DNA of 64,000 nucleotides from Proteus vulgaris. GTDB taxonomy: Bacteria; Pseudomonadota; Gammaproteobacteria; Enterobacterales; Enterobacteriaceae. Where the stretch lies: positions 121,592 to 185,591 of the forward strand of contig NZ_CP137921.1 in assembly GCF_033708015.1 (NCBI RefSeq), given 5' to 3'. Position numbers and translations under genes: made by a program. Below the pieces are notes generated by a model, which was not told the origin of the DNA, made no database searches, and saw only the letters and a program-made list of their open reading frames with translations. Below are positions 47,745 through 57,200 of this stretch, one piece after another; position 1 is the stretch's first letter; every line of letters begins with the position of its first letter.

Positions 47745-48620
47745 ATGGCTAAAAACTTCATATCAGAACAATTCTCGGCCATGTGCCGCGACTTAACGAA
47801 CCTGTCCTCTCTTATCAAACGACTACCGCCACGGTACGCAAAAGTTGCGGCCATCCCTCCTACCGGAAAAGGAATGGAGAACGAGCCCGTCAACAAGATT
47901 GTCGTAACTGAACAAACTGGGCGCGAAGCTCTTGAGCTGGCAGCGCACAGCTACAGAGATCTTCACATCAACCCAGACTATTCGCAGAAGTCTGCCAGGC
48001 GCACCGTGGGGGTACTCTGGTTCTCCCCTTCCAGGATTGGTGTAGCTGACGAAATTGCGGCGACGGTTGAACGCATCAACGCGGCCAAAGCTGGTATCGA
48101 GGAGTTCATTATCTCGACGTACCCCACCAGGCAAGAGAGGTTTGAAGCACTTCGAGCGGACTGCCCTGGTGTCATGACTCTCCACCTTTACAGACAAATT
48201 CGGTGCTATACCAATGGCGACATCGACTCTATCCGCTTCACCTGGCAACGGAAGGACTCCTTGAAGAAGCCCGTAAAAGAGGAGCTTTTGCAACGCATCA
48301 GAGAGGAGCTGGAGCGATCTGGGCCAGACTATCAACTTCCCCTGGAGCAGCTTATCCAGAAGATCGCCAGCACCCCGGAGCCTTATCTCCGGGAGCGAAG
48401 GGAAGTAAAGGTTCAACCGGTGGCAAACGTCATGGCCGCAGGGGTACTCAAAACCGTTACCGCGCCAATGCCCCTGATCGTGCTCCAGGATAAGGATGTT
48501 CAGCTCAAATTGCTTCGTAACTTTGACGCCTCAGAACAACGCAAAACTCGATCTGATAAAGCGGCATCGGAAATCCTTGGCACCTTCGGTGGAGTCACTA
48601 TCGAATCCTTCCCTGGATGA
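47745..48620 (+). CDS. tus: Tus-like replication terminator protein
   Basis: 291 residues. Several blocks follow E. coli Tus: NKIVVTEQTGREALELAAHSYRDLHI, then SARRTVGVL, DCPGVMTLHLYRQIR, IRFTWQRKD and VKVQPVANVM with PMPLIVLQD. Tus binds Ter sites and stops replication forks from one side. Length is close to the 309 residues of Tus. The region upstream holds TACTATGTAACCAA (47694-47707), loosely similar to Ter cores, but I cannot confirm a site. Confidence 0.82.
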   Translation: MAKNFISEQFSAMCRDLTNLSSLIKRLPPRYAKVAAIPPTGKGMENEPVNKIVVTEQTGREALELAAHSYRDLHINPDYSQKSARRTVGVLWFSPSRIGVADEIAATVERINAAKAGIEEFIISTYPTRQERFEALRADCPGVMTLHLYRQIRCYTNGDIDSIRFTWQRKDSLKKPVKEELLQRIREELERSGPDYQLPLEQLIQKIASTPEPYLRERREVKVQPVANVMAAGVLKTVTAPMPLIVLQDKDVQLKLLRNFDASEQRKTRSDKAASEILGTFGGVTIESFPG

Positions 48621-48710
48621 ATCAGCGTGACCGCGTAACAAGGCTTTTCCGCAGCCGGAAGGGCTTTGTCCCACACAAACAATTCCAATCGACAGCAGCA
48701 TGATATATAA

Positions 48711-48745
48711 TTATGATAATTACCGTATTATCGTAATTATCGTAA
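48711..48745. promoter_or_regulatory. kfrA upstream operator region
   Basis: TTATGATAATTACCGTATTA followed by TCGTAATTATCGTAA. The stretch 48719-48741 matches 43762-43784 with one difference. It lies about 30 bp before kfrA; KfrA proteins are known to bind their own promoter. Confidence 0.6.
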
Positions 48746-48772
48746 ACATTACAAATTAAAAGGAACGTTCTC

Positions 48773-49813
48773 ATGGCAAGAAAATTGGTTGAGTTTGACG
48801 ATGTAGCGGCTGCGGCCCAAAAGCTCAAGGACGCCGGTAAACGCCCAACGGTCATCGCTATCAGAGACATCATTGGCAAGGGGAGCTTTACCACCATTTC
48901 AACGTATCTCAAACAGTGGTCAGAGGAACACTCCCTCGATGAAGAGCTGGTAGAGGTAGTCCTTCCAGAATCGGTTATGAGCGATGCTGAGCTCTTCCTA
49001 CAGAAGATCTATACGGTAGCCAAAGCAAGCGCCGATGAACAGCTTGAGCGCGAGCGTGAACTGCTACGACAGAAAGAAATTGAGTACCAGGAAGATATGC
49101 AGCAAGCCGTGGACATGGCAAATGATGCCACCGAACGGGCTGAGCTACTGGAGGAACAACTTGAAGCTCTCACCAACAAAAAATCAGAGCTCGATGCGGC
49201 CCTTGGTAAGGCAGAAAACTCGCTATCCCTCAAGTCTGCGGAGCTAGAACGCTCACTGGCTGACATTGATAAGCTGGAAAAGCGGATCGTTGAGTTGGAG
49301 GGCAAGCTGGAGGCGAAAGCCGCAGATCTGACCCGAGCACAGGATCACCTGGAGCAAGCTAAAAGCGAAAATCGCTCTTTGAGCCAAAAATTGGCAACTA
49401 CAGAGGGTGAGTTGGAGGAGCAAAAAGGCAAGAGTATAGAGCAGACAGAAAAGCTCCGGGCCGCTCAGGAACAAAAAACATCGTTGAAAGAGCAGCTCGA
49501 AAATGTACAGGCCAAACTGGCCCAATCACAGGACTCCCTTGCCACAGCCAAAGCTCATGGCGAATCCGCTGAACGAGAGTGCCAGCGCCTATCTGGAGAG
49601 GTAGAAAAGCTGGACGCCAAATTATCCAGCGCCGAAGCAGAAGCTCGCGCTCTTGTTCAAGACAAAGGCATGATGGCTGGTCAGTTGCAGGAAAAAGACC
49701 AGCAGGCCAAGAGCCTCGAACAAAGACTCAATGATGCACTGACCAAAATTTCTGGGTTGGAGCAAGAGCTCGCTAAAGCTGGTAAGGGAGGGAAAAAGAA
49801 AGAGGAAAACTGA
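48773..49813 (+). CDS. kfrA: KfrA-like DNA-binding coiled-coil protein
   Basis: 346 residues from ATG 48773 (AAAAGGAACG upstream). The first 80 residues contain the KfrA helix-turn-helix (VAAAAQKLKDAGKRPTVIAIRD and GKGSFTTISTYLKQW). Residues about 85-335 are an almost unbroken coiled coil rich in Glu, Lys, Gln and Ala. KfrA proteins bind DNA and help plasmid stability. The TGA overlaps the next ATG by one base. Confidence 0.88.
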   Translation: MARKLVEFDDVAAAAQKLKDAGKRPTVIAIRDIIGKGSFTTISTYLKQWSEEHSLDEELVEVVLPESVMSDAELFLQKIYTVAKASADEQLERERELLRQKEIEYQEDMQQAVDMANDATERAELLEEQLEALTNKKSELDAALGKAENSLSLKSAELERSLADIDKLEKRIVELEGKLEAKAADLTRAQDHLEQAKSENRSLSQKLATTEGELEEQKGKSIEQTEKLRAAQEQKTSLKEQLENVQAKLAQSQDSLATAKAHGESAERECQRLSGEVEKLDAKLSSAEAEARALVQDKGMMAGQLQEKDQQAKSLEQRLNDALTKISGLEQELAKAGKGGKKKEEN

Positions 49814-50091
49814 TGGCGCGAAAGGCTAAATATTCAGAAGAGTGGCGACACAGAGCTGCGGCTCTTCAAACCAAGATTGAGGAGGCTATGACACTAGCCA
49901 CCTCATCTATTGGCGACTATCGCTGGTTACACCGTCTCCATAGTTGGGTTACGGAGGTGGCTCAAGGTAAAGCCCCAGACTGGTGGACAGATCTGGATTG
50001 TGAAGTATCCCTCCCCCGAGAAGAAAAGCGGATCAGTACGTTCCTCTCGACACAAAAGAAGCGCATCACTCTCCAGATGTGTTTGTCGTAG
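49813..50091 (+). CDS. Small hypothetical protein between kfrA and helicase
   Basis: 92 residues starting at the ATG that overlaps the kfrA stop. Helical, with Trp and Arg repeats (YRWLHRLHSWV). No recognised domain. Probably translated together with kfrA. Confidence 0.6.
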   Translation: MARKAKYSEEWRHRAAALQTKIEEAMTLATSSIGDYRWLHRLHSWVTEVAQGKAPDWWTDLDCEVSLPREEKRISTFLSTQKKRITLQMCLS

Positions 50092-50099
50092 GGGGCCTC

Positions 50100-51611
50100 A
50101 TGAAACAACTTCCTCCTGACACACCAGAACAATCACTGATCACTCAGTACAAAGGGCCTCGCCTTGTCGTTAAGGCCTACGCTGGAACGGGTAAAACCAC
50201 GACACTGGTGAAGTACGCCCACAACAACCTCGATTCACGTATCCTCTACTTGGCATACAACAGGGCTATCCGCGACGAGGCAAGAGAAAAGTTTCCTGCA
50301 AACGTAGACTGCAAAACGTCCCACCAGCTTGCCTACGCCACTATAGGAAGGGGCTACCAGCACAAACTCTCCGGCAACCTAAGGCTCACCGATATTGCCC
50401 AAGCGGTGAATACCAAGAACTGGACGTTTGCCAAAGATATTCTCGATACGCTCAACGCCTTTATGTGTAGTGCAGACATGCGGATTCTTTATACGCATTT
50501 TGCTCGCGCCGATACGGGTAAAGTGCTTACGTCCAAACAGGAGAGATACCAAATCCAGGTGGTCGAAGGTGCTGAGCTCATATGGAAACGGATGACAAAC
50601 GTTCAAGATCCGTTCCCGACCGTACACGATTGCTACCTCAAACAGTATCAGCTCGGGATGCCGAATCTGTCTCGCCGGTACACCACCATTCTTTTTGATG
50701 AAGCACAAGACGCTAACCCCGTAACAAGTAGCATCGTCCTACAGCAGAACTGCAAGGTAATCCTGGTTGGAGATCGCCACCAGCAGATCTATAGGTTCAG
50801 AGGCGCAAACAACGCCCTTGATAGCAAAGAGCTCATGAACGCCGACCAACTCTATCTCACTCATAGCTTCCGCTTTGGCCCCAACGTTTCGCTGGTGGCA
50901 AACGCCCTTCTTGAACTCAAAGGTGAAACACGACCTGTTGTTGGCCGGGGACCAGCAGATCAGGTACTCATGTTTTTACCAGGTGACGTGGGCCACCGCG
51001 CAATACTTCACCGAACCGTCATGGGGGTTATAGAGACGGCGCTCTCTGCGACCGAATCCGGAGCGCAGGTATTCTGGGTCGGTGGAATCGACGCTTACCA
51101 GATCAATGAGCTCCAGGATTTGTACTGGTTTTCGATGGCAGAGCCAGACCGGGTAAAGAATAAGAAACTGCTTGATGAGTATGAAGACTACTTCGAGTAT
51201 CAAGAAGTAGCGAAGGCGACCAAAGACCCTGAGATGATGAGGGCTGTCAAGATCATCAACAGCTACGATGAAATCCCTGAACGACTCACCACTCTACGAC
51301 GCAATACAGTCAAAGAAGAGTTTGGGGCTGACATTACGGTCTCAACAGCTCATCGGTGCAAAGGGTTGGAGTGGGACTTTGTTCAGCTCTATGACGACTT
51401 TCCGGATGTCCTGGACCCAGAGCTCGACCCAATGGCCCGTGACGATGAAATAAACCTGCTCTACGTTGCATCCACCAGAGCGATGCGAATCCTTGCGTTG
51501 AACAGCGCTGTCGAGATGGTTATCCGCTACATCACCCAAAAACGCATGGTCGAGAAGCAGATGAAGATGGCCGCAGAAGCGACAGAAGTTGAAGAGGACA
51601 CGACCAAATAG
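50100..51611 (+). CDS. UvrD/PcrA-type DNA helicase
   Basis: 503 residues from ATG 50100; an in-frame GTG 21 nt upstream is also possible. Superfamily 1 motifs: Walker A KAYAGTGKTTTLV (about 25-37), motif II ILFDEAQDANP (about 200-210), motif III VGDRHQQIYRFRGA, motif V ADITVSTAHRCKGLEWDFV and motif VI LLYVASTRAMRIL. It is shorter than PcrA (about 720), lacking parts of the 1B/2B subdomains. It may unwind DNA in repair or transfer. Confidence 0.88.
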   Translation: MKQLPPDTPEQSLITQYKGPRLVVKAYAGTGKTTTLVKYAHNNLDSRILYLAYNRAIRDEAREKFPANVDCKTSHQLAYATIGRGYQHKLSGNLRLTDIAQAVNTKNWTFAKDILDTLNAFMCSADMRILYTHFARADTGKVLTSKQERYQIQVVEGAELIWKRMTNVQDPFPTVHDCYLKQYQLGMPNLSRRYTTILFDEAQDANPVTSSIVLQQNCKVILVGDRHQQIYRFRGANNALDSKELMNADQLYLTHSFRFGPNVSLVANALLELKGETRPVVGRGPADQVLMFLPGDVGHRAILHRTVMGVIETALSATESGAQVFWVGGIDAYQINELQDLYWFSMAEPDRVKNKKLLDEYEDYFEYQEVAKATKDPEMMRAVKIINSYDEIPERLTTLRRNTVKEEFGADITVSTAHRCKGLEWDFVQLYDDFPDVLDPELDPMARDDEINLLYVASTRAMRILALNSAVEMVIRYITQKRMVEKQMKMAAEATEVEEDTTK

Positions 51612-51622
51612 TTTGGTCAATT

Positions 51623-51638
51623 CTTTCACATGTGAAAG
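51623..51638. promoter_or_regulatory. Palindrome CTTTCACATGTGAAAG upstream of traF
   Basis: A 16-bp perfect palindrome in the gap between the helicase gene and traF. The same TTTCACATGTGAAA core is at 45515-45528 and in a 24-bp palindrome at 58347-58370. Confidence 0.6.
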
Positions 51639-51657
51639 TTGACAAATAAAACGCTCT

Positions 51658-51678
51658 AAGCGCCCTAAATGGGCGCTT
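51658..51678 (+). promoter_or_regulatory. CCC-N5-GGG motif before traF
   Basis: AAGCGCCC (51658-51665) and GGGCGCTT (51671-51678) flank TAAAT, with no T-run after it, so a terminator is unlikely. Form and position suggest an AcaCD activator site 44-88 bp before traF. See the similar motifs at 37668 and 62785. Confidence 0.55.
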
Positions 51679-51745
51679 ACACCTGCCTAATTTCACGCCT
51701 CCCACCTCTACCATATCGAGCATGGGAAAATACGTGCGTGAGACT

Positions 51746-52762
51746 ATGAAAAAATCACCTTTGAATTTACTGCTCCTTGCAGCGCTCACGCTGGGGGCAT
51801 CACACCAGGCTTGGGCTCAAGATGGCACAAGACCTGGTTTTTATGAGCGAAAGGAAGAGGGTTGGTTCTGGTACAAGGAAGAGCCCAAAGAACCAGAGAA
51901 AAAACCCGAAAAGCCCAAACCAAAGCCTGTGGCAGAAGCGAAGCCTACACAGCCTAAGCCTGCTGCTCCGCTTCCGAGCGGCCCAGAAATGTTCTCAGCG
52001 GAATGGTTCCGGGAAAACTTACCCAAGTACAAAGACCTTGCTTGGAACAATCCTACCGTTGAAAACGTCAGGACGTTTCTCTACTTGCAACGATTTGCGA
52101 TAGATCGCTCTGAACAATTTTCCGATGCTACAGAGCTGGCGGTCGTAGGTGATCCTTTCTTGGATGAAATTACTCGACGTCCTGCTGCCACGTTTGCCTC
52201 ACAACAAGTTGATCGTGACGCTGGTAACGCCAAAAACATGCTACTCAAAAGCGTAGCCGAACGCGTAGGGATATTCTTCTTCTACAAGTCCGACGATGAC
52301 TACAGTGACTTGCAAGCACCGCTCATCAAGATGTTGGAACAAGGAGAAGGATTCTCGATCATTCCTGTATCTATGGACGGCAAACCACTCCCCAGTGGGC
52401 TTTTCCCCCATTACAAAACCGATGAAGGCCATGCCAAACAACTTGGTATCGTAACTTTCCCTGCTGTTTACCTCGCATCTCCAGACGGTCAGTTCGCTCC
52501 TATAGGACAAGGGCCAATGTCTCTTCCTGAGCTGAATCACAGGATTTTGGTCGCAGCAAAACGCAATGGTTGGGTCACAGACGAAGAGTTTAACCGTACA
52601 CGTCCGGTACTCAACCTGGAAAACAACATAGCCGAACGCTTGGCCTCACCAGAGCTGGGCTCTGACCTCAAACAGCTATCTCAAGCGAGCGGTGATAAAG
52701 ACAACTTTGTGCCACCGGAACAACTCATGAAGTACATCCGGGACAAATTACAGGAGAACTAA
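51746..52762 (+). CDS. traF: Conjugative transfer protein TraF
   Basis: 338 residues from ATG 51746; an in-frame ATG at 51722 would add 8 residues before the signal peptide. Signal peptide MKKSPLNLLLLAALTLGASHQAWA, then a Lys/Pro/Glu-rich segment (about 45-80), then the thioredoxin-fold domain without a CxxC (VGIFFFYKSDDDYSDL and PLIKMLEQGEGFSIIPVSMDG). Periplasmic, needed for F-type pilus assembly. It begins the traF-traH-traG operon; traH follows after 1 nt. Confidence 0.92.
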   Translation: MKKSPLNLLLLAALTLGASHQAWAQDGTRPGFYERKEEGWFWYKEEPKEPEKKPEKPKPKPVAEAKPTQPKPAAPLPSGPEMFSAEWFRENLPKYKDLAWNNPTVENVRTFLYLQRFAIDRSEQFSDATELAVVGDPFLDEITRRPAATFASQQVDRDAGNAKNMLLKSVAERVGIFFFYKSDDDYSDLQAPLIKMLEQGEGFSIIPVSMDGKPLPSGLFPHYKTDEGHAKQLGIVTFPAVYLASPDGQFAPIGQGPMSLPELNHRILVAAKRNGWVTDEEFNRTRPVLNLENNIAERLASPELGSDLKQLSQASGDKDNFVPPEQLMKYIRDKLQEN

Positions 52763-52763
52763 G

Positions 52764-54197
52764 ATGGTCACGCACAAGACATTAAAAAGGAGCCTGCTTG
52801 CCCTGAGTGTGGCGGCCAGTCTCGTCATGGCACCGACAGGGGCGATAGCCGCTAACGGCCTCCAATCACAGATGGACAAACTCTTCAATGAAATGAGCAA
52901 CACAACACCACCTGGGGTTTATGAAAGCCAACGACGTGGCGTTTTAGCTGGTGGCCGGTTCACTGCAAAGACACGAATCTTCGACGAGAACCTGGTGAGC
53001 TTTGCCCCTCCATCATGGAAAGCTGGTTGCGGTGGTGTAGATCTGTTCGGCGGTTCGCTTTCCTTCATTAACGCGGATCAAATTGTCCAACTCCTTCGGG
53101 CTGTAGCAGCCAACGCCAAGGGCTATGCCTTCCAGCTTGCGCTCGATAACGTTTTCCCGGACGGAGCGAAGTGGATAGAGAACTTCCAGAAGAAAGTGCA
53201 AGCGCTCAACCAACATCTGGGCAACTCCTGCCAGCTCGCTCAAGGTTTCGTGAACGACCTAACCAGCGGCATGGACCTTAAACACAAAACTGATGCTTCT
53301 ATAACCGCGACAACTTCCGGCCTGTATGAAGACTTCTTCGGGTCCAAGCAGGAAACCAGCGGCAAGAGTCCTCTGGAAGAACTGAAAGCCAACAAACCTG
53401 ACGAATACAACAAGATGATTGGCAACATCGTCTGGAAGCAACTCAAGAGCAACAACGCCAACACCTGGTTCCAGTACGGGGATAACACCCTTCTTGAAGC
53501 GATCATGTCTTTAACCGGCACAGTCATCATTGGTGATCTGGTAAACGACCCGAACTCAACCGGCACTGGTGCGAAAACAACCCCTCTGACGACCCTACCA
53601 GGTAACAAGATCACCTTGTCAGACCTGATTTCAGGCGGTTCTGTTGAGATCTATTCCTGTGATTCTGATACGACCAACTGCCTGAGTGCTGGCTCCAGCA
53701 ATAAAACTGTCGTGCTCAAAGGTATCAAGAACCAGATCACCGATATGCTGTTAGGAACAAGCTCTACACCTGGTGTGATCTACAAATACGCAACGAACTC
53801 TGGAACCTTAACCGACCCAGAAAAGGCCTTTGTTTCTAACCTCCCCGGAGGGATTGGCACCATTGTTCGTAACTTGTCTGTCCTTTCACAGGACGGCGCT
53901 AACCTGTTCGCAACAGAGTCATCAGGAGCGATAGCCCTGACCATGATGTATAGCTTCTCGGAAGAGTTCTTCCGCGCAGCTCGCATTGCGATGGCTAACA
54001 GCAAATCACCCTACAAGAAAGAGGCACTAGAGCTTCTCGCGCAATCGCAACAGCAAATCCGTGCTGAATACACAATCCTGTCCTCTCAATACGGCGATCT
54101 GGCAAGCCAAATTGAGAAATACAACAACCTACTGGACAACATCCGCAAGCAAAAATACATGCTGGCAACTTTGTCCAATCCTCCTAGCACGAACTAA
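52764..54197 (+). CDS. traH: Conjugative pilus assembly protein TraH
   Basis: 477 residues with signal peptide (LLALSVAASLVMAPTGAIA). The cysteine-containing KAGCGGVDLFGGSLSFINADQ is the TraH signature. The C-terminus is helical, as in F TraH. It works with TraF and TraG in the outer-membrane-proximal part of the F-type secretion apparatus. Confidence 0.94.
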   Translation: MVTHKTLKRSLLALSVAASLVMAPTGAIAANGLQSQMDKLFNEMSNTTPPGVYESQRRGVLAGGRFTAKTRIFDENLVSFAPPSWKAGCGGVDLFGGSLSFINADQIVQLLRAVAANAKGYAFQLALDNVFPDGAKWIENFQKKVQALNQHLGNSCQLAQGFVNDLTSGMDLKHKTDASITATTSGLYEDFFGSKQETSGKSPLEELKANKPDEYNKMIGNIVWKQLKSNNANTWFQYGDNTLLEAIMSLTGTVIIGDLVNDPNSTGTGAKTTPLTTLPGNKITLSDLISGGSVEIYSCDSDTTNCLSAGSSNKTVVLKGIKNQITDMLLGTSSTPGVIYKYATNSGTLTDPEKAFVSNLPGGIGTIVRNLSVLSQDGANLFATESSGAIALTMMYSFSEEFFRAARIAMANSKSPYKKEALELLAQSQQQIRAEYTILSSQYGDLASQIEKYNNLLDNIRKQKYMLATLSNPPSTN

Positions 54198-54209
54198 GGA
54201 GCTATTGGA

Positions 54210-57200
54210 ATGGGATCTTTTTCAATCCACTCTATCGGTGACTCTGCTTTTCTGGAGCAAATCCTGATTGCAGTATCAATGATCACCGGCACCGGGGATT
54301 TCGAGAAGATGGTCAGTATTGGCCTGCTTCTTGGGGTCTTGATGATCTGTATTCAGTCCGTCTTTCAGGGCGCAAAGCAAATCAACCTCCAGCAAGTGCT
54401 GGTAGGTTGGATTCTATATGCCTGTTTCTTCGGCCCAACCACAACTGTGACTATCGAGGACGCTTATACAGGGCAGGTTCGAGTCGTCGCCAATGTCCCT
54501 ATTGGGGTAGGCTTTGCTGGAGGTGTCATATCCAACGTGGGATACACCATCACCAATTTGTTTGAAACTGGATATGGGGTAATCGTACCCAATGTCACGG
54601 AAAGCCACTTTTCCGAAACACTGAAACTGTTGAATGACGTCAGACGGCGAGCCTATGACACAGGAGTTTTTACTGCGCTTAACTCAGCAAATGGAGGCGG
54701 CTATGTTGACGTGAGGCGTTCCTGGAACAATTACATTCGGGAATGCACGTTAACCAAAGTCGATCTCAACCTAATGTCCCTTGATGAGTTGATGAACCGT
54801 TCAACTGACTCAGCTTTGCGATTCAACTCACAGCTCTACGGAACTAGGTTGTATTTGTCTACAGCAAACCCTGACGGCGCTGACTACACATGTACTGACG
54901 GATGGGTGGCTATTAGCACTGCAACCGCCAACCTAAGCAGCCCGGTTGTTGTTGATGCTCTTAACAGCCTACTGGGTATTGACACGTCAACTGGAGACAA
55001 CGCTCTAACGAAGCTGACCGATTCGCTTCAAGCGATGGGTGCCACAACTACGTCATCAATCGACTATCTGAAAGCCGCCGTTCTGGAGCCCCTCTATTAT
55101 GAAGCCGCAGCAGGACGTTATCAGGACCTCCAGGATTATGGCTCTGCATTGATGGTCAACCAGGCTATTCAGCAACGGAACACACAGTGGGCCGCAGAGC
55201 AGTCGATGTTCATGACCGTCGTCCGACCAATGCTGACGTTCTTTGAAGGCTTTATTTATGCTATAACCCCGATCATTGCTTTTATTATCGTGATGGGCAG
55301 CTTCGGCCTCCAGTTAGCCGGGAAATATGTACAAACCATCCTCTGGATTCAGCTATGGATGCCAGTCCTCTCAATTATAAACCTGTTTGTTCATACCGCC
55401 GCGTCAAATGAGATGTCTAGCCTCAGTGCTGGTGGTCTCAACTCCATGTACGCTCTTTCCTCAACTGGAGATGTTCTGCAACACTGGATTGCAACCGGCG
55501 GCATGTTGGCTGCGGCCACTCCGGTGATTTCCCTGTTTATCGTCACAGGTAGCACCTACGCCTTCACCAGCTTGGCATCGAGAATAAGTGGTTCTGACCA
55601 CGTTGACGAAAAGATGCAAACGCCAGATCTACTCAAGCAAGGTCCGGTTATGCAAAGTCAGCCAGCGTACAATCACAACCAGTTCAGTGGTGCGATTGCA
55701 AACGGCGCAGAAAGCATGATCAGTACCTTCTCGCTTGGCTCCACCTTGGCATCAGGCGTGAGCTCCGCACAGGCATTACAAAGTCAGAAATCGGAGGCTT
55801 TCCAAAGCACTCTTGGTCGAGGTTTTTCTGATGGAGTAAGTCAGGATCAAGCCTATTCAAGACTCTCCAATGTCGGGCGCAACGTTTCGTCGCAAAACAC
55901 AGCTCAAAGCCAATTGATCAACCAGCAAGCCAAGAACTTCATGGATAAGTTCCAGGTGGATGATAGCCACTCTGATGCTGTCAAAGGTGCTTTTGCCATG
56001 CAGGCTATGGGCACACTCGATGTTGACGAAGCTGCGTCCATGCTTATGCCTATGGTTGGCAAGGCCAGGGCAGCAATGAAGGCCGCTGCTGGTGTGAAAT
56101 CAAACAGTACAGCCCTAGTTCCTGCTGGTGGTAATGGCGAATCAGGCGGCGGCAGTGATGTCCTGGACATCAAAGCGCAAGCGAAGGGAGCAACAGAGTC
56201 ATCAACTCAAGACTCTTCAAGCTGGTCAGCGAGTGATGTGTCCCAGTTCATGAAGGGTGTGAGCTATTCGCAAACCGATAGCCAGGCGTTGACAAATCAA
56301 TTAGCGCAGGGTTTCAGCCGTTCTGGAAGCGAGTCATTCAAGCAAACCTGGGGCGATAGCTTATCCCAGAACCTATCCAAGTCCGCTTCTGAACTGGTGT
56401 CTGCATCGGACACCTTCACAACAATGAGTCAGCTCCAAAACCAAATGGGCTCCATGACTAATACCGACTTTAAAACTCTCGGTGGTGCAGTAGCACAAAC
56501 CCCTGCGGCCATGAACCAACTGAATGACTATTTCCGAAATGCCGCGCCGCAATCGGTTAAAGACGAGGCGGCTTCACTACAGCAAAGATACCAAGCCTAC
56601 GGAATGTCTCCTCAAGTGGCCCAGGCAGCAGCGCGAATGACAGCAATGACCAACTCCAAAAATTACGAACAGGGTAAGGAGCTTGGCGGGTATCAAGCCG
56701 CACTACAGGCGATCAATACCGCGTCCGGTCGCAACGGAGCATTTAGTGGTGATGCTTACGGAAATAACGGCATTGAAGGCCCGAATGTTCAAGGCCTACC
56801 AGGTCAGGTTCAAGGGGCTGTAGGCAGTGGACCTAACATCCCAACCGGATTCCGGGAGAATGTGGCTGGGATGGCTGGAACTAATCCGGCATCAGAAGCT
56901 GGGCAGTTACCAACGAATAGCCCCCTTGTTCAAAATGAACATGCAGCCGGTACGTCAGCTCTTCATAACCAAGCACAGCAAACAGAGCGAAATGTATCTG
57001 CTCCTGAACTGAAAAAAGCCCAAGATAACCTTATGAACTCGCTTCCGGAAATGTCTTGGAGCGCTTCGGCGTGGGGAGCGTGGGACAACTCCAGTGATTG
57101 GATGGGCCGCAGAGCTGAACAAGCAGGTGGAGCTCTCATTGCTGGTGGTCAAGCTGGCGCTGATGCGTTCTCAAGAGCGATGGATCAAATGAGAACGATG

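Noticed and set aside
51658..51678. The dyad before traF as an intrinsic terminator of the helicase gene
   Set aside because: No T-run follows, and the same form recurs at other transfer-related promoters.
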